A DNA stretch of 64,000 nt from Litchfieldella qijiaojingensis (lineage in GTDB: Bacteria; Pseudomonadota; Gammaproteobacteria; Pseudomonadales; Halomonadaceae). Positions within the stretch are counted from its first letter, which is position 1; each line of letters starts with the position of its first letter. The translations under genes and the position numbers were made by a program. The notes below the pieces were generated by a model, which was given only the letters and a program-made list of their open reading frames with translations, searched no databases and was not told the origin of the DNA. Shown piece by piece: positions 26,704 to 36,551 of the stretch. Where the stretch lies: contig NZ_BMXS01000015.1 in the NCBI RefSeq assembly GCF_014651875.1, forward strand, positions 10,577 to 74,576, written 5' to 3'.

Positions 26704-27732
26704 TTAACGCCAGCCGACGCGGTCGAAGATGCGGATCGCCTCGGGGTTGTTCTCGCCCAGGATACTGACGTTGAGGTTGTCCTTCTCGAAGTTGCCCCAG
26801 GACTCCAGCGTCGGATCCATCTTCACGCCGTCCACCACCGGGAACTCGTAGTTGCCGGAGGCGAAGACCTCTTGGGCTTCGTCGGAGGCGAGGAACTCCA
26901 GGAAGCGGATGGCATTCTCACGGTTGGGAGCCCCGTTGACCACACCAGCCCCGCCGACATTGACATGAGCGCCGCGGCCGTTTTGGTTGGGGAACAGGAT
27001 CCCGACCCTGTCGGCAGTCTCGCGATCGGCTTCATTGTCGGACTTGAGCAAGCGCACGTAGTAATAGTGGTTGGCCACGGCCAGATCGCACTCGCCGCTG
27101 GCGACGCCCTTGATCTGGTCGGTATCGCCGCCTTCGGGCTGGCGGGCGAAGTTGTTGACCACGCCCTGGGCCCACTCCTCGGCGCCCTCTTCGCCGTGGT
27201 GTTCGATCAGCGAGGCGAGCAGGGACTGGTTGTAGATGTTGTTCGAGGAGCGGATGCAGATCTTACCCTCGAAGCGCGGGTCAGCCAGGTCCTCGTAGCT
27301 CGTGATCTCGCTTGGGTCGAAGTTGTCGCGGTTGTAGAAGATCGCCCGCACGCGCTGACTGAAGCCGAACCACTTGCCTTCGGGGTGACGCATGGACTCA
27401 GGAAGACGCTCGGCAAGGACATCGGACTCGATGCTGTCGAAGATGCCGTCTTGCTCGGCGCGCCACAGGCGGCCGGCGTCGACTGTCATCATGATATCGG
27501 CGGGACTCGCCGCGCCCTCACGCTGGATGCGTTCGATGAGCTGGTCGGAGTCGCCCTCGAGGATGTTGACCTCGATGCCGGTACTCGCGGTGAAGGCGTC
27601 GTAAAGCGCTTGGTCGGAATCGTAGTGCCGTGCTGAATAGACGTTCACCGTGTCGGCGGACGCGCTGGAGGCGAAGGCGGCACCTGCCAGCATGGCGGTG
27701 AGTGAAGCAGCGAGACGAGAACGGTTGATCAT
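26704..27732 (-). CDS. Iron(III) ABC transporter, periplasmic binding protein (FbpA/FutA type)
   Basis: A 342-residue extracellular solute-binding protein with a signal peptide cut near ASSASA-DTVNVYS. The mature part begins VNVYSARHYDSDQALYDAF, typical of Fe(3+)-binding FbpA/FutA proteins, with iron-site tyrosines probably in ANHYYYVRLLKSDN. I start at the ATG at 27732, preceded by GAGGTG on the minus strand; the frame is open further upstream. A likely Fur box lies 37-55 bases upstream. The ATPase gene is divergent and the permease lies beyond it. Confidence 0.9.
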   Translation of the reverse strand: MINRSRLAASLTAMLAGAAFASSASADTVNVYSARHYDSDQALYDAFTASTGIEVNILEGDSDQLIERIQREGAASPADIMMTVDAGRLWRAEQDGIFDSIESDVLAERLPESMRHPEGKWFGFSQRVRAIFYNRDNFDPSEITSYEDLADPRFEGKICIRSSNNIYNQSLLASLIEHHGEEGAEEWAQGVVNNFARQPEGGDTDQIKGVASGECDLAVANHYYYVRLLKSDNEADRETADRVGILFPNQNGRGAHVNVGGAGVVNGAPNRENAIRFLEFLASDEAQEVFASGNYEFPVVDGVKMDPTLESWGNFEKDNLNVSILGENNPEAIRIFDRVGWR

Positions 27733-27768
27733 TGAGCACCTCGTTGGCGTTATGATTGCTTTTTTGAC

Positions 27769-27787
27769 TAGAATGATAATACTTTGC
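27769..27787. promoter_or_regulatory. Putative Fur box between fbpA and fbpC
   Basis: TAGAATGATAATACTTTGC matches 13 of 19 positions of the classical Fur consensus, including the central AATGATAAT. It lies in the intergenic region shared by the divergent binding-protein and ATPase genes, the expected place for iron control of both. Confidence 0.5.
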
Positions 27788-27974
27788 ATTTGTGTCTCGT
27801 CCATTGAACAGCTTCGCATTGATGCCGTCAACTGGATGTTGGCGCTCGGTTTCGGGACCTGGTAACTAGGGTGGCGTGCCTGCTGAACTTGGATGAAAAT
27901 TAAACGCAATTTGCTAGTGTTTCGCGTTAACATGAAATGCGTCTTTATCCATCCGGCCGAATCGTCGTGCACCT

Positions 27975-29105
27975 ATGATCAGCCAACTGAACCTGTCAGA
28001 AGCCGACCGGGCAACGTCGCGCCAAGCCAGCGTGCTGGCGATGCAGAACGTACGCCATGCCTATGGTTCCCACGTCGCTGTGAAGGATGTCAGCCTGGAA
28101 ATGTATCCGGGCGAGGTGGTCTGCCTGCTTGGGCCTTCCGGGTGCGGCAAGACTACTCTGCTGCGTATTGCGGCTGGTCTCGAAGTTCTGCAGCAAGGCA
28201 GGGTGGACATCGCTGGCCGTAAGATCGCAGTGCCGGGTGGCCGTCACGTCCCACCGGAAAAGCGCAACGTTGGCCTGGCTTTCCAGGACTCGGCACTGTT
28301 TCCCCATCTCACGGTGCTTGAGAACGTGACGTTCGGTCTCGAAACCCAGGCGGTTCGACAGCGACGCCAGCGAGCCCTGGAGCTGTTGGAACAATTGGGC
28401 ATGGCAAGCTATGCCAAGGCCTATCCGCATATGTTGTCGGGTGGTCAGCAGCAGCGCGTCGCACTGGCGCGGGCGCTAGCCCCGGCACCGCAGTTGATGC
28501 TGCTCGACGAGCCGTTCTCCAGCCTCGATGCCCGGCTGCGTGACCGGATCCGTGACGATACCCTACACGTGCTCAAGAAAGTCGGTGCAGGGACCCTGCT
28601 GGTGACTCACGACCCGGAAGAGGCGATGTTCATGGCTGATCGCATTGCGCTGATGCGCGACGGTCGCATCGTGCAGATGGGTACGCCACGGGAACTCTAT
28701 TGTGCCCCTCGCGACCCTTTCGTCGTCACTTTTTTCGGCGATGTGAACGAGTTGCATGGCGAGGTCCGGGACGGAGTGGTAAAGACGCCGGTGGGGCCGG
28801 TGGAAGCGCAAGGATTGGAAAACGGCACCCGGGCACAGGTGCTGATTCGCCCGGAGGCTCTGCGCGTGATCGAGCTCGACAAGCCCCCGGCATCCCACCG
28901 TTACAGCCACGTGATCATGGCCAAGTTGTTGGGACGCACTAGCTTGCTACATATCTGCGCGCATGGAGAAGACGGTCAGGAAGCTCACCTGCACGCTCGG
29001 GTGCCTGGGGTCTTTCTTCCTGCGGCGAATCAGCCGGTGGAGATCCGGCTGGATCCTTCACAGGTCTTTGTCTTTCCTGCCAGTCTTGCCGCTCCCGGGG
29101 CGTGA
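27975..29105 (+). CDS. Iron(III) ABC transporter, ATP-binding protein (FbpC type)
   Basis: A 376-residue ABC ATPase of the iron/spermidine/sulfate class. Walker A LLGPSGCGKTTLLRIAAG, Q-loop LAFQDSALFPHLTV, signature MLSGGQQQRVALARAL, Walker B LMLLDEPFSSLD and the switch LLVTHDPEEAMF are intact. A TOBE-like C-terminal domain follows from about residue 240. It is transcribed away from fbpA and its last 48 bases overlap the end of the convergent permease gene, an unusual layout for subunits of one transporter. Confidence 0.92.
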   Translation: MISQLNLSEADRATSRQASVLAMQNVRHAYGSHVAVKDVSLEMYPGEVVCLLGPSGCGKTTLLRIAAGLEVLQQGRVDIAGRKIAVPGGRHVPPEKRNVGLAFQDSALFPHLTVLENVTFGLETQAVRQRRQRALELLEQLGMASYAKAYPHMLSGGQQQRVALARALAPAPQLMLLDEPFSSLDARLRDRIRDDTLHVLKKVGAGTLLVTHDPEEAMFMADRIALMRDGRIVQMGTPRELYCAPRDPFVVTFFGDVNELHGEVRDGVVKTPVGPVEAQGLENGTRAQVLIRPEALRVIELDKPPASHRYSHVIMAKLLGRTSLLHICAHGEDGQEAHLHARVPGVFLPAANQPVEIRLDPSQVFVFPASLAAPGA

Positions 29106-30767
29106 ACGGCTCATGGCCATGCTGAGCAGAATCACCGGGAGGATGCCTACCGCAACGATGGCCAGTGACGAGGTGGAGGCTTCGGCAAGGCGCTCGTCCG
29201 ACGCCAGGTTGTGAGCCCTCACGGCCAAGGTGTCGAAATTGAAGGGGCGTAGGATTATGGTCGCAGGCAGCTCCTTCATGACATCCACGAATACCAGAAT
29301 ACCGGCGGCGAGCAGGCTGCCGCGCATGATTGGGGTGTGCACGCGGCGTAGCGTGCCCCCTGCGGTCTGCCCCAGGGTCCGGGCGGCAGCATCCATGGTC
29401 GGCGTTACCTTGCCGAGGCTGGCTTCCACGGTGTTGAAGGAGACCGCAAGGAAACGCACCACATAGGCGTAGACGAGAATGAAAGCGGAGCCGCTGAAAA
29501 TCAGGCCGGCGACGAAGCCGTAGTGCTCGCTCAGGAAGCTGTTGATCGTATCGTCCAGCCAGGCGAAGGGAATCAGGATGCCGACCGCAACCACCGAGCC
29601 AGGTATGGCATAGCCCATGGCAGCGATGCGGGTGGCGGTACGTGTGATCGGGCTTGGGTGAAGCCGCACGCCATAGCTCAGGATGAGTGCCAGGCTCACG
29701 GCAACCATCGAAGCCAGCGCCGCCAGCGTCAGGCTGTTCCAGGCAAAGTCGAGGAAGCGAGTACCGAACAGGGCATCGCCTTTCTGGATGGCGAGGTGGG
29801 CCAGCAGCGCACAGGGCAGCAGGAAGCCGATCAGCACCGGGATGGCGCAAGCGATAAAGGCGCCCTGCGCGCGCCACCCAGCCAGCTGATATTCGGGGAG
29901 TCGCTGGTAGCGGCTGGAGGTATGGAAATACTTTCGCTGTCCCCGCGACCAGCGCTCTAGGAGCACGAAGACGATAACGAAGAGCAGCAGGCAAGCGGCG
30001 AGCTGTGCCGCGGCCACTTGTTCGCCCATGCCGAACCAAGTGCGGTAGATGCCCGTGGTGAAGGTGTCGACGCCGAAGAATTGCACCGCCCCGAATTCAT
30101 TGAGCGTTTCCATCAGTGCCAGCGAGACTCCGCCGACAATGGCGGGGCGTGCCAGTGGTACCGCCACGCTGGTGAACAACCGCCATGGGCCGCGTCCCAA
30201 GGTTCGGCCGACATCCAGCACGCATACGGATTGCTCGAGGAAGGCCGCTCTTGCAAGCAGATAGACGTAGGGGTAGAGCACCAAGGTGATCAGCGTGGCG
30301 GCTCCACCCAGGGAGCGGATGCTGGGAAAGTAGTAGTCACCATGACTCCAGCCGAATATCTCGCGCAGCCAAGTCTGGAGTGGCCCCGAGTACTGAAGGA
30401 AATCCGTATAGGCGTAAGCGATCACGTAGGTGGGAACGGCCAGCGGTAGCAGCAGCGCCCACTCGAAGATCCGACTCCCCGGAAAGCGGCACATGACCAC
30501 CAGCCAGGCAGTACCGGTGCCTATCATGGCGGTACCAAGGCCTACCGTGACCACCAGGAAGAGGGTATTGGCGAGATACCGGCCCAGTACGGTACTGGCG
30601 AGGTGATGCCAGATCCCGTTGGTCGGCATGAAGATGTGCAAGAGCACGACTAGCACCGGCAAGGCCACGATGAGGGCGACAGCGACAGTCAGGACCGTCC
30701 ATGCATTGAAGTGTGACGATAGCTGCCGAGAGACTGTCGTCAGCCAGGTGCTGGCAGAACGCGGCAA
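29058..30767 (-). CDS. Iron(III) ABC transporter, permease (FbpB type)
   Basis: A 569-residue fused permease with two binding-protein-dependent transport domains and about 12 membrane segments, as in FbpB/SfuB. EAA-like loops are visible in VGRTLGRGPWRLFTSVAVPLA and AARTLGQTAGGTLRRVHTPI. The start is a TTG at 30767 with AAGGAG placed 9 bases upstream on the minus strand; I see no better ATG nearby. Its 3' end runs 48 bases into the opposite strand of the ATPase gene. It belongs with fbpA and fbpC by family, but needs a separate promoter. Confidence 0.88.
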   Translation of the reverse strand: MPRSASTWLTTVSRQLSSHFNAWTVLTVAVALIVALPVLVVLLHIFMPTNGIWHHLASTVLGRYLANTLFLVVTVGLGTAMIGTGTAWLVVMCRFPGSRIFEWALLLPLAVPTYVIAYAYTDFLQYSGPLQTWLREIFGWSHGDYYFPSIRSLGGAATLITLVLYPYVYLLARAAFLEQSVCVLDVGRTLGRGPWRLFTSVAVPLARPAIVGGVSLALMETLNEFGAVQFFGVDTFTTGIYRTWFGMGEQVAAAQLAACLLLFVIVFVLLERWSRGQRKYFHTSSRYQRLPEYQLAGWRAQGAFIACAIPVLIGFLLPCALLAHLAIQKGDALFGTRFLDFAWNSLTLAALASMVAVSLALILSYGVRLHPSPITRTATRIAAMGYAIPGSVVAVGILIPFAWLDDTINSFLSEHYGFVAGLIFSGSAFILVYAYVVRFLAVSFNTVEASLGKVTPTMDAAARTLGQTAGGTLRRVHTPIMRGSLLAAGILVFVDVMKELPATIILRPFNFDTLAVRAHNLASDERLAEASTSSLAIVAVGILPVILLSMAMSRSRPGSGKTGRKDKDL

Positions 30768-30921
30768 GCGGGATCTCCTTCCGGTGGCTTAGCCTGAAAC
30801 GGACTGAATGCGACTTGATAACGGCTGCAAATACTACCAGTTGGCGCTACGGCTTGCAGCCCTGGTAGCTACCGGATGCATCGCCCGTCATTCAGTGAAT
30901 GGTGGGCGATGGGAAAGGCAT

Positions 30922-32250
30922 TCAATAGCCGAGTATCAGGCTCGGCAGGCCGGTGATCAGCCTTGGGAAGGCGGCCAGCAGCAAGCAGGCCAGCGCAATC
31001 AATGCACAGAAGGGAATCACGGCCTTGTAGAGGTCGACGGTCTCGACGCCTCGCGGTGCCACGCCCTTCAGATAGAAGAGGGCATAGCCGAAGGGTGGGG
31101 TCAGGAAAGAGGTTTGCAGCACCACGGCCACCATGACCACGAACCACAATAGATCCACGCCCATATTCTCGACGATGGGCAGCATGATCGGGAAGCTCAG
31201 CAGTACGATGCCGGTCCAGTCGAGGAACATCCCCAGGATAAAGACCAGGAAGAGCATCAGAATCAGTGCGCCGGTGGTGCCGCCGGGCATGGCCATGACC
31301 AGATCGTGAATGACCTGCATGCCGCCGCCGCGTGAGAAGACACCGGTGAAGGCCGTGGCGCCCACCAGTACCAGCATTACCATGGTGGTAGTCTTGCTGG
31401 CCTCGATAAGGGTGCGGTAGCAGGTCCTGAGCGAGCGGTCGCCGAAGATCAGGAACAGCACGAAGGCCAAGGTCACACCGATCGCCGAGGCTTCGGTGGC
31501 GGTGGCGATACCGGTGAACAGCGCACCCAACACCCCCAGAATCAAACCCATGGGCGGCACCACGAATTTGGCGAGCATCAGCAGCAATTCGCCGGTGGTG
31601 GTGTCGGCGCGTTCCTCGAGGGGAACCGGCGGGCCGAAGGAGGGCTTGATATAGCAGATCACCAGCACGTAGAGGGCATACATCGCGCCCAGCAGCAGCC
31701 CCGGTATCAGGGCGCCAGCGAACAGCGCGCCCACCGAGACCGGCGAATAGCTGGCCATCAGGATCAGCATGATACTGGGGGGGATCAGGATGCCCAGGCA
31801 GCCACTGGCCATGATCACCCCAGAACTGAGTTCTTTGTTGTAGCCGTACTTGAGCATCGGTACCAACGCGATCATGCCCATCACCGCGATGGAGGCGCCG
31901 ACGATGCCGGTGGTGGCGGCCAGCAGCACCGAGACGACGACCACCGTCAGGGCCAGGCCACCGTTGAGCCGTGCCAGCAACAGGCGCATGGCGTCGAACA
32001 TCCGTTCGGTGACGCCGGAGTCGTTGAGGAAGCGCGCCATCAGGATGAACAAGGGGATTGCCACCAGCACATAGTTGTCCATGGCATTGCCATAGATGTT
32101 GTTGATGATGGTGCCGAGAATGCGCGGGCCGGGGCCCAGCCAGGCGGCCAGCACGGCGGTGCCGCCGAGCACGAAGGCCAGCGGGTGACCCATGAACAGG
32201 CCGATCATCAAGCCGCCGAACATGAAGAGGGTGAGCATTTCCGGGCTCAT
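30922..32250 (-). CDS. TRAP transporter large permease (DctM family)
   Basis: A 442-residue membrane protein with about 12 hydrophobic segments. It matches DctM, the sodium-driven channel subunit of tripartite ATP-independent periplasmic transporters: GGLMIGLFMGHPLAFVLGG at the start, SGVIMASGCLGILIPPSIML and FLTPPFGYALFYLKGVAP near the end. It overlaps the small permease by ATGA and completes dctP-dctQ-dctM. A hairpin (CATCGCCC 30879 / GGGCGATG 30904) follows the stop but lacks a T run. Confidence 0.93.
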   Translation of the reverse strand: MSPEMLTLFMFGGLMIGLFMGHPLAFVLGGTAVLAAWLGPGPRILGTIINNIYGNAMDNYVLVAIPLFILMARFLNDSGVTERMFDAMRLLLARLNGGLALTVVVVSVLLAATTGIVGASIAVMGMIALVPMLKYGYNKELSSGVIMASGCLGILIPPSIMLILMASYSPVSVGALFAGALIPGLLLGAMYALYVLVICYIKPSFGPPVPLEERADTTTGELLLMLAKFVVPPMGLILGVLGALFTGIATATEASAIGVTLAFVLFLIFGDRSLRTCYRTLIEASKTTTMVMLVLVGATAFTGVFSRGGGMQVIHDLVMAMPGGTTGALILMLFLVFILGMFLDWTGIVLLSFPIMLPIVENMGVDLLWFVVMVAVVLQTSFLTPPFGYALFYLKGVAPRGVETVDLYKAVIPFCALIALACLLLAAFPRLITGLPSLILGY

Positions 32251-32750
32251 GAGATCTGTTCCTCCCGCAACTGCTGGATGGCACGGATGACGAGAGCGAT
32301 GGCCTGCAACAGGATGGCCACGGCGGCGACCACGATGACCGCCTTCACGGGATAGACGGGGATCGCCACGATGCCGTAAGTGGTCTCGCCACGACTGAAG
32401 GAGCGACTGAAGAAACCCCAGCCGAAGGTGAGCAGCATCCAGATGAAGGGTACGAAGAAGATCAGGTAGCCGACGATCTCGATCACTGCCTGCATCTTTC
32501 TCGACAATAGGCGTTTGAGGATATCGACTTCGACATGCACGCGCTTTTGCAGCCCGTAAGCCGCCATCAACATGAAATGGGCGCCGAACAGCATCTTGGT
32601 GATGTCGAATGCCCAGTCGCTGGGGCGACCGATGAAGAAGCGCAGGGCGATATCATAGAGCACCACTAGTGTCGTCACGGCAATCAGCGGTGCGAGGATG
32701 CGTCCGAACCAATCATTGAGCCGGTCGATCACGTTGGCGATGGCATTCAT
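32247..32750 (-). CDS. TRAP transporter small permease (DctQ family)
   Basis: A 167-residue protein with four hydrophobic segments, matching DctQ: NDWFGRILAPLIAVTTLVV, then a central loop KRVHVEVDILKRLLSRK typical of the family. It forms the membrane complex with DctM. I prefer the ATG at 32750; a GTG at 32756 is too close to the GGGAG site. It lies 68 bases after dctP and overlaps dctM by 4 bases. Confidence 0.9.
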   Translation of the reverse strand: MNAIANVIDRLNDWFGRILAPLIAVTTLVVLYDIALRFFIGRPSDWAFDITKMLFGAHFMLMAAYGLQKRVHVEVDILKRLLSRKMQAVIEIVGYLIFFVPFIWMLLTFGWGFFSRSFSRGETTYGIVAIPVYPVKAVIVVAAVAILLQAIALVIRAIQQLREEQIS

Positions 32751-32818
32751 GGTCACGGTCTCCCGGAGGCAGCCGCGACCGTCCGAGATAGTCTCGTGAC
32801 GGCCGCGGTCGAGCCTGG

Positions 32819-33928
32819 TTACATACAGGCCTCGATCTCTTCGAGCGAGGGCAGGTTGTCGATTCTGCGGCTCATGTTGTAGGGCACCGAGACATCGCGC
32901 CAGTTGGCGTAGTTCTGCATGTAGCTGACCATGGAGTGATAGACCTTGGCATGCATCGGGTCCTCGCAGGCGCCTTCCACGATCACCTCGTTGGTCATCT
33001 CCTGGATACGTGCCATGTCCTCTTCGCTATAGGTGGAGATCTCGACGCCGGCTTCCTTGAAGGCCTCCGTGCCCTCCGTGGAGGTGCGTTCGGACCATGC
33101 CAGCGACCAGGCCAGGGTGGCTTCGGCGGCAACCTTGAGCTTTTCTTGCGTGGCTTCGGACAGTTCGTCCCAGGCATCCTTGTTGATCATCACGCCGAAC
33201 ACACTGGCGGACTGGTGCCAGCCAGGTGTCGCCCAGTAGTCGACGACTTCGGCGAAGCCTGCCTGGTAGTCGACGCCCGGGGTCGAGAACTCGGCGCCAT
33301 CCACTACGCCACGCTCCACGGCCTGATAGATTTCGCCACCAGACAGCGTCACCTGGGAGCCCCCCAGCCGCTCGAGCACGCGGCCCTGATCGCGACCGGA
33401 CAGGCGCAGGCGCTTGCCCTCCAGGTCGGCCAGGCTCTCGATCTTGGTGCGACCCATGAAGCCGGATTCGTTGTTGGTGATGCCGTAGGGCAGATAGACC
33501 ATGTTGAAATCGCCGTAGACCTCCTGATAGAGCTCGAAACCGCCCCATTCCAGGATCCAGTTCAGGTAGTCCACACCGTTGAACAGGCTGGGAGTCGCCG
33601 CCAGCGGCGAGAAGGCCGAACTGCGGCCCGCCCAGTAGCCCGGCCAGTCGCCGGACGCCTCGATACTGCCGGTTTCGGTGGCATCGAAGACTTCGGTGGC
33701 AGGCATTAGGGTACCGCCGGCGCGGAAGTCGATCTCGAGCTCGTCACCGGCGATCTTGTTCACCGTCTCCACCCAGTGACGATCGATCTCGATCAGGGAC
33801 AGGTTGTCCGGCCAGGTGGTGGTCATGGTCCACCGGGCCTTTTCCTGGCTGAGAGCTGGTGTCGAGAAGGCGGCCAAGGCGATCCCGGCTGCCAAACCAC
33901 TTAGTGCGAATTTGATGATAGGTTTCAT
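32819..33928 (-). CDS. TRAP transporter periplasmic binding protein (DctP, TakP-like)
   Basis: A 369-residue protein with a signal peptide (cut near STPALSQE) and the DctP fold: RWTMTTTWPDNLSL, then RLSGRDQGRVLERLGG and GVVDGAEFSTPGVDYQAGF. The WTMTTTWP start and the GDWPGYWAG segment resemble the TakP group, which binds 2-oxo monocarboxylates, but the ligand is inference. AAGGGGG precedes the ATG. As in most TRAP loci the binding protein comes first and is separated slightly from the permeases. Confidence 0.9.
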   Translation of the reverse strand: MKPIIKFALSGLAAGIALAAFSTPALSQEKARWTMTTTWPDNLSLIEIDRHWVETVNKIAGDELEIDFRAGGTLMPATEVFDATETGSIEASGDWPGYWAGRSSAFSPLAATPSLFNGVDYLNWILEWGGFELYQEVYGDFNMVYLPYGITNNESGFMGRTKIESLADLEGKRLRLSGRDQGRVLERLGGSQVTLSGGEIYQAVERGVVDGAEFSTPGVDYQAGFAEVVDYWATPGWHQSASVFGVMINKDAWDELSEATQEKLKVAAEATLAWSLAWSERTSTEGTEAFKEAGVEISTYSEEDMARIQEMTNEVIVEGACEDPMHAKVYHSMVSYMQNYANWRDVSVPYNMSRRIDNLPSLEEIEACM

Positions 33929-34232
33929 GTATGCCCCCTTGAATCGGGTTTTTGGGCTGTGACGGCTAGAAAAACTATCCTGGCTCTCGTTGTGGACGAA
34001 CGAACCATACGCTCGATTAAATTAGCACGTACTGCGGGATATACCGTGATCGGAAGTCTCTCCGGCGGTTGTCGGATCCCTCGCGCGCTGTACCCAAGGC
34101 TGAAAACTTGTCGTTCAATATCAACGCACTGAACGGTTCTTTCACGCTGCAGGCCGGCGTAAAAGCGCTGCGGTCAGCGTTGAATGGCCACAAGCTTTAG
34201 ACTAAAGATTGACCCATTGTCGGAGTTTCCGC
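33929..34232. other. 304-base divergent intergenic region between dctP and tmcA
   Basis: The region must hold promoters for the TRAP operon (minus) and tmcA (plus). I see no gene, tRNA or strong repeat. It is richer in A and T than its flanks near 34010-34030, but I could not fix a convincing promoter pair. Confidence 0.55.
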
Positions 34233-36470
34233 ATGCCGCGTTCCCAGGATTCCGCACCCCTCGGTGGTGATGCCCCTCAGGCCGAGGGAGGGTCAGATAA
34301 CGCCTTGGCGACCTCGGTGAGGGCACTGTTAGACTGGCGCGCCCAACTCGCCGCTCGGCGCTGGCGGGGATTGGTGTGGGTGACGGGAGAGGCCACGAGC
34401 TGTCGGCAGCGTGCCATGGCACTGTGGCAGGCGGAACGCTGGCAAGCGCCGCTTTGGCTGGCCGGTACGCGACCTGACGAGCTCGCTGTCGACGACTGGC
34501 TGCCGGCCGCCAAGGCCCGTACTCGTCTAGGTGGTGAGCAGGACCTGGTGATTTTCGATGCCGTCTCGGCGGAAAGCGGTTTCGATCCCGATGCCTTCGG
34601 CGCCCTGTGGGGGACCGTGCGCGCCGGTGGCTTGCTGGTGTTGCTGACGCCCGCCGGTTGGGGGCAGGTCTCGGATGCCGACTATCGGCGCCTGGCCGAG
34701 TATCCCTATCGTCCGGAACAGCTCCATGCCCATTATTTGCGGCGCTTGGCGCGGCAATTGGCCGAGTTGGAAGATGTCGCCCGCTGGACCAATGCCGGAG
34801 AAGTTGAGCTGCCCACATTATCGACTCCGACAGCGTCGGTGCCAATGGTAACGGATCCTGACTGCGCTACGCATGATCAGGCCGAGGCCGTGGCCCGCCT
34901 GACACACTTGCGACGTCGTCGTCCTTTAGTGCTTACCGCTGATCGCGGGCGTGGCAAGAGTTCAGCGTTGGGCATCGCCTGCGCGCGTCGCTTAGCTGCA
35001 GGAGAGCGTCTCATCTGGGTCACGGCGCCTCGCCCCGCGGCCGTTGAGCCGGTGTTCGAGCGCTTGGCGGCACTGTGTCCCGAGGGGCGCCGGCAGGCCA
35101 ATGCCTTCGAGTGGACGCACGATGGCAACGTCCACCGAGTGTGCTTTCTGGCCCCGGACGTGCTATCGGCCAAGGTTGCCGAAGGGGATGTGGAAGGAGC
35201 CGGCGGCCTGCTGCTGGTCGACGAGGCGGCCGCGATTCCCGCCCCGGCGCTGGGTCAGTGGCTGCGTCACTTTCCGCGTATCGTCTTCGCCACCACGATA
35301 CACGGTTACGAAGGCTCGGGGCGTGGCTTTGCGCTGCGTTTCCGAGCCCATCTCGAGCGCGAGACGCCTGACTGGCACCGTTTCCATCTCGAAGCACCGA
35401 TCCGTTTCGCCGCTGGCGACCCGCTGGAACGGCTGACATCGCGCTTGTTGATGCTGGATGCCGAGCCAGCACCATACGACGCGAGATTGGCATCACGCGA
35501 GGCCGAATTCATCGACTGTCGGCCCGATGAGCTGGCCGACGACGAGCCCCGGCTGCGCGAGCTGTTCGGCCTGCTGGTCCAGGCTCATTACCGTACCCGG
35601 CCCAGTGACCTGCGTCGCCTGCTTGACGGCCCGGGCACCCGGATCGCTACCCTCGAGGTAGCGCATCACATCCAGGGTGTGGTGGCCTGTGTCGACGAAG
35701 GAGGCTTTCCCGAGGAGCTTGCCGAGGCGGTTGCACTCGGCAAGCGACGTCCTCGTGGCCACTTGCTGGCCCAGTCGCTGGCAGCGCACGCCGGAAGTCG
35801 TCAGGCGCTCACCTCACGCTTGCGACGGGTCATGCGCATCGCCGTGCATGAGGCATGTCGCCGGCAGGGACTGGGCCAGCGGTTGTTCGAGGCGGAACTT
35901 GCCCGGGCCCACGCCGATGGCATCGACCTGCTGGGGGCGAGCTTCGGTGCCGAGCCAGGTCTGATCGCATTCTGGCAGCGTAACGGCTGCATGGCCGTTC
36001 GCCTGGGGCTGACCCGCGAGGCTTCCAGTGGCGAGCATGCCCTGATGGTAGTGCGCGGTGTCAGTGACGCCGGCCAGGAATTGGCGCGAGAGCTGCAGAG
36101 ACGCTTCCAGTGCTTGCTGCCGACCCTGCTGGCCTTCGAATTGAAGACACTCGACCCGGGAGTGGCGGCGGCGTTGTTGGCGGAAAGCTCAGTCGCTGAG
36201 CTTACGCCCGAGCAGCTCCGCGACATCGATGACGTGGCACTGGGACAGCGCGAACCGGCGCTGGTGCGCCCAGCCCTCCAAGCCTTGGTACGCCATGCAC
36301 TCGCTGCGGGAGCGTCGCCGGAATCGGACGATGCCCGATGGCTGGTGGCGGCGCTTTTCCAGGGGCGTGAGACGGCGTGGCTGGCCACGCAACTGGGTGT
36401 GCCTGGCCGCCGCCAGGTCCAGGTATGGTTGCGCGACGTCCTGGCGCACTGGCGGCAGCGGTGGGCATAG
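34233..36470 (+). CDS. tmcA: tRNA(Met) cytidine acetyltransferase TmcA
   Basis: TmcA makes N4-acetylcytidine at the wobble base of elongator tRNA-Met using ATP and acetyl-CoA. The 745-residue protein shows the N-terminal DUF1726 domain, a helicase-like ATPase with Walker A LTADRGRGKSSALGIACAR and Walker B LLLVDEAAAIPAPALG, then a GNAT domain (RRQGLGQRLFEAELARA, GASFGAEPGLIAFWQRNG) and a C-terminal helical tRNA-binding part. I prefer the ATG at 34233, with CGGAG 8 bases upstream, over a TTG at 34209. It is single-gene, 81 bases before pepD. Confidence 0.94.
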   Translation: MPRSQDSAPLGGDAPQAEGGSDNALATSVRALLDWRAQLAARRWRGLVWVTGEATSCRQRAMALWQAERWQAPLWLAGTRPDELAVDDWLPAAKARTRLGGEQDLVIFDAVSAESGFDPDAFGALWGTVRAGGLLVLLTPAGWGQVSDADYRRLAEYPYRPEQLHAHYLRRLARQLAELEDVARWTNAGEVELPTLSTPTASVPMVTDPDCATHDQAEAVARLTHLRRRRPLVLTADRGRGKSSALGIACARRLAAGERLIWVTAPRPAAVEPVFERLAALCPEGRRQANAFEWTHDGNVHRVCFLAPDVLSAKVAEGDVEGAGGLLLVDEAAAIPAPALGQWLRHFPRIVFATTIHGYEGSGRGFALRFRAHLERETPDWHRFHLEAPIRFAAGDPLERLTSRLLMLDAEPAPYDARLASREAEFIDCRPDELADDEPRLRELFGLLVQAHYRTRPSDLRRLLDGPGTRIATLEVAHHIQGVVACVDEGGFPEELAEAVALGKRRPRGHLLAQSLAAHAGSRQALTSRLRRVMRIAVHEACRRQGLGQRLFEAELARAHADGIDLLGASFGAEPGLIAFWQRNGCMAVRLGLTREASSGEHALMVVRGVSDAGQELARELQRRFQCLLPTLLAFELKTLDPGVAAALLAESSVAELTPEQLRDIDDVALGQREPALVRPALQALVRHALAAGASPESDDARWLVAALFQGRETAWLATQLGVPGRRQVQVWLRDVLAHWRQRWA

Positions 36471-36551
36471 CCTCGCGCCGCGACTCTGGCCCCTTTTCCC
36501 TGTGTAGGGCTGGCGTTAAGGTATGGCAGTCTCCCATCACATAGAAACGTC

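Noticed and set aside
28939..30039. 366-residue frame within the iron permease gene
   Set aside because: Arg/Gly/Pro-rich composition typical of an out-of-frame shadow; the permease frame has clear transporter motifs.
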